A stretch of 55,920 bases of DNA from JBOGHU01 sp050742255. GTDB taxonomy: Bacteria; Actinomycetota; Acidimicrobiia; Acidimicrobiales; CADCSY01. How positions within the stretch are numbered: the first letter of the stretch is position 1; every line of letters starts with the position of its first letter. Shown here piece after piece: positions 32,580 through 41,352 of the stretch. The stretch lies in contig JBOGHU010000127.1 in NCBI GenBank assembly GCA_050742255.1, positions 1 to 55,920 on the forward strand, written 5' to 3'. Below the pieces are notes generated by a model, which was given only the letters and a program-made list of their open reading frames with translations, had not been told where the DNA came from and did no database searches. Made by a program: the position numbers and the translations under genes.

Positions 32580-33788
32580 GTGCCGGTGAAGCGGGTCCTG
32601 ATCGTCTTCGGGACCCGGCCCGAGGCCATCAAGCTGGCGCCCGTGGTCCTCGGGTTGCGGGACGCCCCCGGGTTCCAGCCCGTCATCGCGGTGACGGCGC
32701 AACACCGTGCCATGCTCACCCAGGTGCTCGAGCTCTTCGGCCTGGAGCCCGACCTCGACCTCAACATCATCCAGGACCGCCAGACCCTGACCGGCATCAC
32801 CACCCGGGCCCTCGAGGGGCTCTCCAAGGGGATCGAGGCCACCGGTCCCGACGCCATCGTCGTCCAGGGCGACACGACCACCACCCTCACCGGCGCGCTG
32901 GCTGGCTTCTACCACCGGGTCCCCGTCCTCCACGTGGAGGCCGGGCTACGCACCGGGAACCCTCACTCGCCGTTCCCTGAGGAGGTCAACCGTCGGCTGA
33001 CATCCGAGCTCGCCACCCTCCATCTCGCCCCCACGGCCATGAGCCGGGACAACCTGCTGGGCGAGAACGTGGCCGCGGACCGCGTGTGGGTGACTGGCAA
33101 CACGGTCATCGACGCCCTGCTGTGGGTGGTGAGCCGCCCTGCACCCGAGCAGCAGGCCCTCGCCCGGCTGGACGGTGACCGCCGCCGCGTGCTGCTCGTC
33201 ACCGCCCATCGGCGGGAGTCATGGGGTAGCGGGATGCGGTCGATCGGGCGGGCGTTGGCCGACATCGCTCGCTCGGAGCCCGACCTGTCGGTGGTGTTCC
33301 CCATCCACCGGAACCCGGTGGTCCGGGAGGCGATCCTTCCCGCCCTCGAGGGGATCGACAACGTCGTGGTCATGGAGCCGGTCGACTACTCGACCTTCGC
33401 TCATCTCATGCGCCGTTCACACATCCTGCTCACCGACTCCGGCGGCGTCCAGGAGGAGGGGCCCAGCCTGGGCAAGCCGGTTCTCGTCATGAGGGACACC
33501 ACGGAGCGGCCGGAGGCCGTGGAAGCCGGGACCGCCCGTCTCGTGGGAACCGACCGGGACGCCATCGTGGGCAACGTTCGGACCCTGCTCCACGACGAGG
33601 CCGCCTACCGGGCCATGGCCGTCGCCGTCAATCCCTACGGCGACGGTGAGGCCGCACGCCGGACCGTCGCCGCGCTCGCCCACTTCTTCGGCCTGGGACC
33701 GGCGCCGGACGAGTTCCTCCCGCTGGGAGGAGCCTTGTTGCCTCGGTCCATGCCGGTGACCGACCGCCTCGTGGGGACCATGAGGTGA
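32580..33788 (+). CDS. wecB: UDP-N-acetylglucosamine 2-epimerase family (WecB/WbpI-like)
   Basis: Interconverts gluco- and manno-configured UDP-sugars. The family marks are FGTRPEAIKLAPVV, VEAGLRTGN, FPEEVNRRL, VTAHRRES and TDSGGVQEE. 402 residues, GTG start at 32580 (a GTG at 32586 is also possible). With the dehydrogenase, aminotransferase and acetyltransferase at 24.5-27.4 kb it could complete a UDP-ManNAc3NAc-uronate route as WbpI/WlbD does; a plain UDP-ManNAc role is equally possible. Confidence 0.93.
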   Translation: MPVKRVLIVFGTRPEAIKLAPVVLGLRDAPGFQPVIAVTAQHRAMLTQVLELFGLEPDLDLNIIQDRQTLTGITTRALEGLSKGIEATGPDAIVVQGDTTTTLTGALAGFYHRVPVLHVEAGLRTGNPHSPFPEEVNRRLTSELATLHLAPTAMSRDNLLGENVAADRVWVTGNTVIDALLWVVSRPAPEQQALARLDGDRRRVLLVTAHRRESWGSGMRSIGRALADIARSEPDLSVVFPIHRNPVVREAILPALEGIDNVVVMEPVDYSTFAHLMRRSHILLTDSGGVQEEGPSLGKPVLVMRDTTERPEAVEAGTARLVGTDRDAIVGNVRTLLHDEAAYRAMAVAVNPYGDGEAARRTVAALAHFFGLGPAPDEFLPLGGALLPRSMPVTDRLVGTMR

Positions 33789-34897
33789 GGAGAGGGCGGC
33801 ACCGGGTACCTCGGGGCATCGGCGACGAGGAGCTGAGGGGTGACCGTGCCCCCGGATCCGGCCACGGCACCGTCGGGGAGACCAGCCCGCGGGCCGGACG
33901 TGGCTCCGACAGCGGGAGGCGCCCGACGCCGGTACCGGCCGGTGACGCGCCGACGCATCACCCGTCGGGCCAGAGGACGACAGCCGGAGCGGGTCCCGAC
34001 GGTGACGCCCACGAGGTCGGCGCCGTCGTCGACGAGGGCAGCCTTCGGCAGTTCTCGCCCTCGCCCCGCCTGGCGCTGGCGTGCCGGGTGGCAGGCTGGC
34101 TGGCCACGCCCCTCGTGCTGCCCCTCGTCGCCGTGGCGCGGCTGTCCGACGACGCCTTCCGCACGGTGGGGGAGGCCGTGGCCCTGCTGCCCTACGCCAT
34201 CGGGATCATCGTCCGGGAGCAGTTCTACCGGCGGACGCTCCGCCGCTGCGGCCGCAACGTCCTCATCGAGTCGGGGGCGCTCTTCGTCTACCGGGACGTC
34301 TCCGTGGGCGACAACGTCCTGATCGGGCGCTACTCGATCGTCCACCACTGTGACATCGGCAGCTACGTGCTGATCGGCGAGGGGTGCACGCTCCTAAGCG
34401 GCGCCGAGCAGCACTTCTTCGACCGCCCGGACGTCCCGATCGCCCTCCAGGGGGGGAGGAAGCGTCGCATCGCTGTTGGCGACGATTGCTGGATCGGCTC
34501 GCGCGGCATCGTGATGGACGACGTCGGCCGGGGGTCCGTGGTCGGGGCGGGCGCCGTCGTCACCAGGACCGTGCCGCCGTGGTCGGTGGCCTTGGGGAAC
34601 CCGGCCAAGTGGCGGCCCAGGCGTTCTGGGCCCCCCACGAGGCGTGACGAGGCTGCGAAGGCCGCCGGCCCTGTCGGATGCTGCCGTACCCGGGCGCACG
34701 AGCAGCTCGGGCTCCCGGCAGGAGCCGGAGGAGACACAGACGCCACTCACACGGAACGCCCGCAGGATGCACCGCTCGCATGCAGATGCGCGGACGCCCA
34801 GGACCAAGAGGCCTCGGCTCCCACCCGTGGCAACCGCTGCCCGCCGATGAGCGCGGACGGGGCATCGTCACTCGTCGGGCCCACCCCCGACGAGTGA
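33785..34897 (+). CDS. Membrane-associated beta-helix acyltransferase
   Basis: The central part (about residues 95-285) is a sugar O-acyltransferase-like protein: a hydrophobic stretch (RVAGWLATPLVLPLVAVARL), then hexapeptide repeats (ISVGDN-type VSVGDNVLIGRYSIVHHCDIG), a catalytic-loop His region and GSVVGAGAVVTRTVPPWSVALGNPAK. The first 90 and last 80 residues are low-complexity and may be non-native extensions. GTG at 33785 overlaps the epimerase stop; no other good in-frame start exists before the domain. Probably acetylates or acylates the polysaccharide. Confidence 0.78.
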   Translation: MRRGRHRVPRGIGDEELRGDRAPGSGHGTVGETSPRAGRGSDSGRRPTPVPAGDAPTHHPSGQRTTAGAGPDGDAHEVGAVVDEGSLRQFSPSPRLALACRVAGWLATPLVLPLVAVARLSDDAFRTVGEAVALLPYAIGIIVREQFYRRTLRRCGRNVLIESGALFVYRDVSVGDNVLIGRYSIVHHCDIGSYVLIGEGCTLLSGAEQHFFDRPDVPIALQGGRKRRIAVGDDCWIGSRGIVMDDVGRGSVVGAGAVVTRTVPPWSVALGNPAKWRPRRSGPPTRRDEAAKAAGPVGCCRTRAHEQLGLPAGAGGDTDATHTERPQDAPLACRCADAQDQEASAPTRGNRCPPMSADGASSLVGPTPDE

Positions 34898-34915
34898 TCG
34901 AGGGGGGAGGTCCGC

Positions 34916-35707
34916 GTGGAGTTCATCGGCTTCGGGCGGGTTCATCCGAGTGCGCTCGTCAGCGGGCGTTCGCAGATCGGGGACGGCGTGGCGATCGGTC
35001 CCTTCGCGATCATCCACGAGAACGTGCAGCTGGGCCCGGGTTGCCAGGTCGGGCCGCAGGCGATCCTCGGTGAACCTCGCCGCGGCCACGACCTCGACGG
35101 CGGCGACAACGCCCCGCTCCGGATCGGCGCCGGTTCCTCCATCGGATCGGGGAGCGTCGTCTATGCCGGTTCATCGATCGGAGATCGGTTCCAGTGTGGC
35201 CCGGGCGTCACGATCGGGTCGGGGACCGTCATCGGTGGTGCGTGCAGCGTCGGCACGCTGTCGACGATCGAAGGCCACTGCGCGATCGGCGACCACACCC
35301 GCCTCCACACGGCAGTCCACGTCTCACCCCTCTCCCGGATCGGCAGCTTCGTCTGGCTGTTCCCCCACGTGGTGCTGACGAACGACCGCACCCCCCCGAG
35401 CGACTCGATCGAGGGTGTCGTGATCGAGGACTTCGCCGTCGTCAGCGCCGGGTCGGTGCTCCTCCCCGGGGTCCGGATAGCCAGGCACGCGTTGGTCGCC
35501 GCCGGCTCGGTCGTGCGCTCCGACGTCGCCGCCGAGGCCTTCGTGGCCGGCAACCCTGCGAAGCGGGTGGGAACCGTCCGCCACCTGATGTCGAGGGAGA
35601 CCGGACGCCCCCACTATCCCTGGCCGTTCCGGTTCGAGCGGGGGATGCCCTGGGAGGGCATGGGGTTCGCGCGATGGGCGGGCGACGATGCCGCGACAGG
35701 GGACTGA
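34916..35707 (+). CDS. LpxA-like hexapeptide acyltransferase
   Basis: A 263-residue left-handed beta-helix protein opening with VHPSALVSGRSQIGDGVAIGPFAII, as in LpxA and WbpD homologues, with about ten hexapeptide turns, an ND-type loop (LTNDRTPPSD) and VAGNPAKRVG at the end. The GTG follows GGGGGAGG. A candidate for adding an acyl group from the island's own acyl carrier protein to an amino sugar; donor and acceptor are not shown by the sequence. Confidence 0.85.
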   Translation: MEFIGFGRVHPSALVSGRSQIGDGVAIGPFAIIHENVQLGPGCQVGPQAILGEPRRGHDLDGGDNAPLRIGAGSSIGSGSVVYAGSSIGDRFQCGPGVTIGSGTVIGGACSVGTLSTIEGHCAIGDHTRLHTAVHVSPLSRIGSFVWLFPHVVLTNDRTPPSDSIEGVVIEDFAVVSAGSVLLPGVRIARHALVAAGSVVRSDVAAEAFVAGNPAKRVGTVRHLMSRETGRPHYPWPFRFERGMPWEGMGFARWAGDDAATGD

Positions 35708-35777
35708 TGGGAGGGGCGCGACGCCTGGGGTACCGTACCGGGCGGCTGTCCAGGGCATGCGTCGGTGGGGAGGGGTG

Positions 35778-36788
35778 ATGCGGCGACGCGGCGTCGTCAG
35801 GGCGCTCGTCGTGGCGTTGAGCGTGGGGATGGCCACTGCCGCGCCGCCATCCCTGGCCCGGGTGGACGGGCCGGCCATGCCCTCGACAGACGGCCCGATG
35901 AAGGACCGGGAGTGGAGAGCGCCCGTGGTCACGGGAGCGGTCCTGGCTGCGGTCCTGGCTGCGGTCCTGGCCTTGATCTTCTCTCCCGAGCTGGATCGGC
36001 TGCTGTCCACGGTCAGCCCTGTCGAGCTCGGGGGTTCCGGGGAGCAGGAAGCGGGGGGAGCCCCGGAGTCGGGACCGAGCCGACCGCCTGCGACTGGCCT
36101 CAACGACTGGGCATGTACGCCATCCGAGCAGCACCCGTTCCCCATCGTGCTGGTCCATGGTACGCAAGGGTCGGTCGACGGCGACTGGTCCTCCCTCGCG
36201 CCGGTGCTCCTGGCCGAGGGCTACTGCACGTTCGCCCTCGAGTACGGGAACCGGGGGACGGGCCCTGTCGCCGAGTCTGCTGAGGAGCTGGCGAGGTTCG
36301 TCGACGCGGTCCTGTCGGCGACGGGAGCCGGCAGGGTCAGCATCGTCGGGTACAGCCAAGGCGGGATGATGCCCCGCTTCTACCTGCGCTTCCTCGTCGC
36401 CCAGCCTGCACCGGTCGAGGATCTAGTCGGACTGGCCCCGGCGAACCACGGGACCAACTGCTGCCTGAGCAGCTGTGGTCCTGCGTGCGATGACCAGAGG
36501 GCAGGCTCAGACCTCCTGCGGATGCTCAACCAGGGCGGCGACGTGGTCGACGGGGTCGACTACACCGTGATCGCCACGCGTCACGACGAGCTGGTCCGGC
36601 CCGTCGCCAGCCAGTTCCTCTCGGGACCGAGGGAGCGGGTCACCAACGTCCTCCTCCAGGAGCGGTGCCCGGGCAACCAGGCGACGCACGCTTCAATCGT
36701 CGAGGATCACGTTGCCTTCCAGTGGGTGCTCGATGCCCTCGATCGGACGGGGCCGGCCGATCCCGGCTTGGTCCCCCGGTGTCGATGA
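35778..36788 (+). CDS. Exported alpha/beta-hydrolase lipase (class 2 lipase-like)
   Basis: A 336-residue protein with an N-terminal signal (about residues 1-27) and a membrane segment built on a repeated VLAAVLAAVLA (coding repeat at 35941-35970). The hydrolase domain has the oxyanion motif VLVHGTQG, the nucleophile in GYSQGG, Asp in ATRHDELV and His in ATHASIVEDH, with six Cys probably in disulfides. The ATG at 35778 has GGGGAGGGG. It probably removes acyl groups outside the cell. Last gene of the second unit. Confidence 0.85.
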   Translation: MRRRGVVRALVVALSVGMATAAPPSLARVDGPAMPSTDGPMKDREWRAPVVTGAVLAAVLAAVLALIFSPELDRLLSTVSPVELGGSGEQEAGGAPESGPSRPPATGLNDWACTPSEQHPFPIVLVHGTQGSVDGDWSSLAPVLLAEGYCTFALEYGNRGTGPVAESAEELARFVDAVLSATGAGRVSIVGYSQGGMMPRFYLRFLVAQPAPVEDLVGLAPANHGTNCCLSSCGPACDDQRAGSDLLRMLNQGGDVVDGVDYTVIATRHDELVRPVASQFLSGPRERVTNVLLQERCPGNQATHASIVEDHVAFQWVLDALDRTGPADPGLVPRCR

Positions 36789-36873
36789 CCCCTGCCTGCC
36801 CTCGCCCTGAGGTCCGTCCTCTGGCCGTGCCCGAGCCGGCCGGCGATGTCCGGCTCTGGGGCTGAACCCCGCC

Positions 36874-36980
36874 GGCGACGGAATTCTGGCTCTGGCGACG
36901 ACTCGATAATCGTGGCGCCCTCCACGCAGCGACTCGACCGGCACTAGCTAGCCCAGCTCCCTCCTCGAGGTGGTCCGAAT
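36874..36980 (+). promoter_or_regulatory. Leader B, copy 1
   Basis: About 105 bases matching 41250-41352. The best block is 31 bases at 36880-36910, GGAATTCTGGCTCTGGC... ending in CGATAAT, which looks like a -10 box; no TTGACA-like -35 stands 17 bases upstream. The match resumes at CCTCCACGC and at GCTCCCTCCTCGAGG. Probably the promoter and leader of the acyl carrier protein unit. Nothing else is seen in 36789-37066. Confidence 0.6.
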
Positions 36981-37066
36981 GGGCCGTTCGTTGACCAAGG
37001 AGCGGTGTCACGGTGTCGGCGGGAAGCCCGCGAGTTGGGCCCGATGACGCAAGAGGGGAGCATTTG

Positions 37067-37357
37067 GTGTCAACGGACGATCGTGTGGTGGAGCTCGTCA
37101 TCGATGTCGCCAGGGAGCTGAACGGCAGCCTCGACGTCGAGATCGATGTGGGGCGGGGAGCCGAAGCGCTGCTCTTCGGTCAGGACGGTGCCCTGGACTC
37201 CCTGGGGCTCGTGATGCTCCTCGTCGACGTCGAGCAGGCTGTGGAGGAGCGCCTGGGCCAGTCCCTGACCCTTGCGGACGATGCGGCCCTGTCTCAGGCC
37301 CGGAGTCCCTTCCGTTCCATCGGGTCGCTGGCCCGGTACGTGGAGAGTCGGCTCTAA
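37067..37357 (+). CDS. Acyl carrier protein
   Basis: A 96-residue carrier protein; the serine in ALDSLGLVMLLVDVE is the expected phosphopantetheine site (DSLG instead of the more common DSLD). The rest is four-helix, acidic and of normal ACP length. The GTG at 37067 has AGGGGAG six bases upstream; a GTG at 37013 would add 18 residues. It stands first in a unit with an SDR reductase and an adenylating ligase, so it probably carries a dedicated acyl group for sugar decoration rather than for bulk fatty acids. Confidence 0.9.
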   Translation: MSTDDRVVELVIDVARELNGSLDVEIDVGRGAEALLFGQDGALDSLGLVMLLVDVEQAVEERLGQSLTLADDAALSQARSPFRSIGSLARYVESRL

Positions 37358-37405
37358 AGTGGCGGGCCGGGCCCGGAGGGGCGGGGACGCGACCGGGAGG
37401 CAGGC

Positions 37406-38104
37406 GTGCCGCCCGTCACCCTGATAACCGGCGCCCGCGCCGGCATCGGCCGCTCGCTGGCCGAGCACTACGCCGTCCTCGGGCATGCCGTCGTGGGCTG
37501 CAGTCGCAACCCCGTGGACTGGTCACTGGAGGGGTACGAGCACCACGTCGCCGACGTCGCCGATCCGGATGCGGTCGGGAGGATGTTCGCGGAGATCCGG
37601 AGGCGATTCGGGGCCATCGACCACGTCGTCAACAACGCCGGGATCGCATCGATGAACCATGCGCTCCTCACCCCCTCCACGACGGTCGAGCGGATCCTCA
37701 GCACCAATGTCGCCGGGACGTTCCTGGTGGCCCGGGAAGCAGCGAAGATCATGGCCCGTCGGGGCTGGGGGAGGATCGTGAACCTGTCGACGGTGGCGGT
37801 ACCCCTGCGGCTTGCCGGCGAGGCAGCCTACGTCGCATCGAAGGCGGCCGTAGTCATGCTGACGCAGGTCCTCTCGAAGGAGTTCGCCCCGTTCGGGATC
37901 ACGGTCAACGCCGTGGGGCCGGGACCCATGCGGACGCATCTCACGGAGGGAGTGCCCGAGCCCAAGCTGGAGCAGCTGCTCGATCAACAGGCCATTCACC
38001 GCTTCGCAACGGTCTCGGATGTGGTCAACGTGGTCGACTTCTTCCTTCGCAGGGAGAGCGACTTCGTCACCGGTCAGACCGTCTACCTCGGGGGGGTCGC
38101 GTGA
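37406..38104 (+). CDS. FabG-like short-chain reductase
   Basis: A 232-residue SDR: cofactor motif TGARAGIGRS, NNAGIA, catalytic Ser in VNLSTVA, and YVASK. GPMRTHL and the C-terminal DFVTGQTVYLGG resemble 3-oxoacyl-ACP reductases. The GTG follows GGGAGG. Its stop overlaps the ligase GTG. It may reduce a 3-oxoacyl group on the neighbouring carrier protein; a sugar reductase role is an alternative. Confidence 0.88.
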   Translation: MPPVTLITGARAGIGRSLAEHYAVLGHAVVGCSRNPVDWSLEGYEHHVADVADPDAVGRMFAEIRRRFGAIDHVVNNAGIASMNHALLTPSTTVERILSTNVAGTFLVAREAAKIMARRGWGRIVNLSTVAVPLRLAGEAAYVASKAAVVMLTQVLSKEFAPFGITVNAVGPGPMRTHLTEGVPEPKLEQLLDQQAIHRFATVSDVVNVVDFFLRRESDFVTGQTVYLGGVA

Positions 38105-39471
38105 TGGGGTTGACCGATCGCGTGGAGGCGTTCTCCGACCGGACGGCGATGGTTCACCGGGACGTGGCCCACTCCTACGCCCGGCTGGCGCGACGGGCGC
38201 GTGAGTGGTCTGCCCTGCTCGCCGACCGGGGCATCCCGGAGGGGTCCACCGTCTCGGTGACCGGCGACTTCGATCCCGAGACGGTTGCCGCGTTGATGGC
38301 CCTGATCGATCACCGCTGCATGGTCGTGCCCCTGCTGTCTGGCCCCAGGCCTGGCCGGGTGGAGGCGCTCGAGACGGCTCAGGTCCAGTGGGAGCTCGAT
38401 CTCATGGCGCAGCAGCCCTCGATCAGTCGCACCGGCCGGACGGTCGACCACGAGCTGCTCCTCGCCCTCCGTCGCAGTGCCCATGCGGGGATCGTCCTGT
38501 ACTCCTCCGGCTCCGCTGGGACGACCAAGGCGGTCCTCCACGACTGCGACCGTCTCCTCCGCCGGTTCGACCGGCCGTCCCGAGCCCTGCGGACGCTGGC
38601 GTTCCTGCTGTTCGACCACATCGGAGGGCTCAACACCCTGCTCCACACGCTTCTCAACGGCGGCTGCCTGGTCGTCGTCTCCGAGCGTTCCCCGGACCAT
38701 GTGTGTGCCGCAGTGGAGCGACACCGCGTCACGCTGCTGCCGACATCCCCGACCTTTCTCAACCAGCTGATCCTGTCGGAGGCCGCCCACCGCCACGACC
38801 TCAGCTCGCTCACCCTGATCACGTACGGAACCGAGGTCATGCCCGAGGTGACTCTCCGGAGGATGGAGGCCCTGTTGCCCTGGGTCCGCCTCAAGCAGAC
38901 CTACGGGCTCTCCGAGGTCGGCATCCTCCCCTCCCTCTCCCCCTCGTCCACGTCCACCCGGCTGCAGCTGGGAGGCAGGGATGGCTACGAGACCCGGGTC
39001 GTCGATGGGCTGCTCGAGGTCCGGGCTCCGTCGGCGATGCTCGGATACCTCAACGCCCCCAGCCCCTTCACCCCCGACGGCTGGTTCCGCACGGGCGACG
39101 CGGTCCAGGTCGAGGGTGAATCCCTGCGCGTGCTCGGGAGGAGGTCGGAGATGATCAACGTCGGTGGAGAGAAGGTGTTCCCCGCCGAGATCGAGAGCGT
39201 GATCATCGGGATGGACGGCGTGGAGGACGTGACGGTCTCCGGCGAGCCGAACGCCCTCGTGGGCCAGATCGTGGCCGCACGGGTGAAGCTGTCCCCGACC
39301 GAACCTGCCGACGGCTTCAGGAACCGCCTGCGCCACTTCTGCAAGGGCAAGCTGGAGCCCTTCAAGGTGCCGCAACGCATCGAGCTCGTCGACCACCCTC
39401 TGCACGGCGCCCGGTACAAGAAGCTCCGAAGCGAGGGGGAACGAACGACACGCCCCGAGGTTGCCGTCTGA
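38101..39471 (+). CDS. AMP-forming acyl ligase (adenylate-forming family)
   Basis: Activates a carboxylic acid with ATP and would load CoA or the carrier protein. 456 residues, at the short end for the family. The phosphate loop is LYSSGSAGTTKAV, then KQTYGLSEVG, the hinge WFRTGDAV and LGRRSEMINVGGEKVFP, with a late Lys in ARYKK. GTG at 38101 overlaps the SDR stop; an ATG follows at once at 38104. It completes a carrier-reductase-ligase trio inside a polysaccharide locus. Confidence 0.88.
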   Translation: MMGLTDRVEAFSDRTAMVHRDVAHSYARLARRAREWSALLADRGIPEGSTVSVTGDFDPETVAALMALIDHRCMVVPLLSGPRPGRVEALETAQVQWELDLMAQQPSISRTGRTVDHELLLALRRSAHAGIVLYSSGSAGTTKAVLHDCDRLLRRFDRPSRALRTLAFLLFDHIGGLNTLLHTLLNGGCLVVVSERSPDHVCAAVERHRVTLLPTSPTFLNQLILSEAAHRHDLSSLTLITYGTEVMPEVTLRRMEALLPWVRLKQTYGLSEVGILPSLSPSSTSTRLQLGGRDGYETRVVDGLLEVRAPSAMLGYLNAPSPFTPDGWFRTGDAVQVEGESLRVLGRRSEMINVGGEKVFPAEIESVIIGMDGVEDVTVSGEPNALVGQIVAARVKLSPTEPADGFRNRLRHFCKGKLEPFKVPQRIELVDHPLHGARYKKLRSEGERTTRPEVAV

Positions 39472-39718
39472 TGGGCACCCGGCACCAACCACCGTGAACC
39501 AGGAGGGAGCCCGTGTAGGTGGCCGGGGCGGGCCTGGCGGGCTCCGGCCCACCACCGTCACCCGGCCACCCGAGCCGGCCCTGCCCTCTGCCGGCGCTGA
39601 TCCGCCGGCTGTGTCCCACCCGCTGCCTGACATGCCCCCACCCCGAGCCGGCGGTCGATCGTCCGCGCCCGATGTCGGACGCAGTCGCCGGGGCCGTGGA
39701 GGCAGGGGAGGCGCAACC

Positions 39719-41056
39719 TTGATCAGTGCCGTGCTCACCGGCCGACCTGCGCCTGGCAGGCGGCTGCCCGAGGGGGCCCTGTCGGTGGGTGGCGGCTTCG
39801 TCGTCTCCGGCCTGACCGTCTACGGGTTCTTGGTCCTCTCCGCCCGCGCCGTGGGACCCGAGCAATACGTCGCCATATCGGTGCTGTACTCCCTGGTGTC
39901 GATCGTGGCGTTCGGCTGCTTCCTCCCGCTGGAGCAGGAGGTCAGTCGGATCCTGTCGGCCCGCGCCACCCTGGGCATCGGCGGAGGCGCGCTCGTCCGC
40001 CGGGCCGTCCTGGCGTCCGGGATGCTGTCCGCGGTGCTGCTCGGGGCCGCCTTCGTCGGGGCCGGGCCGCTGCTCGACCACGCCTTCGACCGCCAGCCTG
40101 TCCTCCTGGCAGCGTTCGCCATCTCGCTGGTGAGCTACGGTCCGGCCCACCTCACCCGCGGCGTCCTGCTGGGAAATCGCCGGTTCCGCGCCTACGGCCT
40201 GTTCCTGAGTGGTGAAGGCATCCTGCGGTTCATGGCGTGCGGCGCCCTCTTGGCCCTCGGCGTCCGCACATCTGGCCCCTTCGGCCTGTTGATCGGGCTG
40301 CCGCCGCTGCTCGCCGTGGCCATGGTCCTGTTCCGGGAGCGGGGCCTGATCACACCTGGACCGGACACGCCCTTGAGGGAGCTGTTCGGCGCTCTCGGCT
40401 TCCTGTTCGCGGGGTCCATGCTCTCTCAGCTGCTCCTCCACGCCGCACCGGTGGCGGTGAAGTTGCTGGCGGACGACAGCCAGCAGAGGATCGCCGGTCA
40501 GTTCCTGGCCGGACTGGTCGTGGCCAGGGTCCCGATCTTCCTCTTCCAGGCCGTGCTGGCCGCGCTCCTGCTCAAGCTGGCGTCCCTGGCCGCCGCCGGG
40601 CGTCACCGCGACTTCTCCCTGGGGCTCCGGCGAGTCGTGCTCCTCGTCGTGGCCCTCGGCGGAGCGGCTAGCATCGCCGGGCTCCTCGTTGGTCCCGAGG
40701 TCATGCGGATCCTCTTCGGCGCCGAGTTCTCGCTCGACCGGCTCGACCTGGTCTTCCTCATCGTCGCCAGCGCCGCATTCATGGTGGCCCACACGTTGGG
40801 CCAGGCGCTGATCGCCCTCTCCGGCCATGCCCGGGTCACCGTCGGGTGGCTGCTCGGGGTGGTGGCGTTCGTGGTCGTCACCTGGGCCGTCTCCGACCTG
40901 CTGCTCCGGGTCGAGCTGGGGCTGCTGGCCGGTTCTGCGACCGGGGCGGCGGCGATGGCGATCCTGCTGCGGGGCGTCACGCGAGCGGTGCCTCGTGCGG
41001 GCGTTCCGGGGCAGGTGACGTCTCCGTGCCCATCGGCCCCTGGCGTGCGCCCCTGA
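39719..41056 (+). CDS. Wzx-like polysaccharide flippase
   Basis: A 445-residue membrane protein with about 12-14 hydrophobic segments in the MATE/MVF polysaccharide exporter pattern (early GGGFVVSGLTVYGFLVLSARAVGPEQY). It would flip the lipid-linked unit across the membrane. The TTG at 39719 is chosen because GGGGAGG lies seven bases upstream and the topology begins there; the open frame from 39461 is Pro-rich and unlike the family. Followed by a strong terminator. Confidence 0.85.
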   Translation: MISAVLTGRPAPGRRLPEGALSVGGGFVVSGLTVYGFLVLSARAVGPEQYVAISVLYSLVSIVAFGCFLPLEQEVSRILSARATLGIGGGALVRRAVLASGMLSAVLLGAAFVGAGPLLDHAFDRQPVLLAAFAISLVSYGPAHLTRGVLLGNRRFRAYGLFLSGEGILRFMACGALLALGVRTSGPFGLLIGLPPLLAVAMVLFRERGLITPGPDTPLRELFGALGFLFAGSMLSQLLLHAAPVAVKLLADDSQQRIAGQFLAGLVVARVPIFLFQAVLAALLLKLASLAAAGRHRDFSLGLRRVVLLVVALGGAASIAGLLVGPEVMRILFGAEFSLDRLDLVFLIVASAAFMVAHTLGQALIALSGHARVTVGWLLGVVAFVVVTWAVSDLLLRVELGLLAGSATGAAAMAILLRGVTRAVPRAGVPGQVTSPCPSAPGVRP

Positions 41057-41115
41057 CCTCTCCTGTCCCCGGCAACCGAGCCCCAACCCATCAGGCGCCA
41101 CCCGGAGCTCAGCTA

Positions 41116-41149
41116 GCGCCGTGCCTGCGAGCGTCCGCAGGCACGGCGC
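41116..41149 (+). terminator. Stem-loop terminator after the flippase gene
   Basis: A perfect 14-base-pair stem (41116-41129 with 41136-41149) with a 6-base loop, 60 bases after the stop. No T-tract. It ends the third unit of the island. Confidence 0.75.
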
Positions 41150-41249
41150 CGGCCGGGGTGCCGGGAGAAGGCGGTTGGCGACATGGGGTCGCTCAAGGAA
41201 GGCACGAGGCCGGGCCAGCCGCGATCCGGACCACGCCTGCCACGGGCGA

Positions 41250-41352
41250 CGGCGACGGAATTCTCGCTCTGGCAGCGACTCGATAATGATGACCTCCACG
41301 CCGCCACGCGATCGGGCCGAGGCCGGCTCCCTCCTCGAGGCGATCCGCAGGC
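41250..41352 (+). promoter_or_regulatory. Leader B, copy 2
   Basis: Second copy of the leader at 36874. The 31-base block is at 41257-41287. Its CGATAAT end overlaps the first possible ATG (41286) of the exosortase/GT2 gene, so either transcription starts inside the annotated gene or this copy serves as a leader and translation starts later. Confidence 0.6.

Noticed and set aside
39461..39718. N-terminal extension of the flippase from 39461
   Set aside because: Pro/Arg/Gly-rich and without membrane segments; a TTG with a good ribosome site begins just before the first span.
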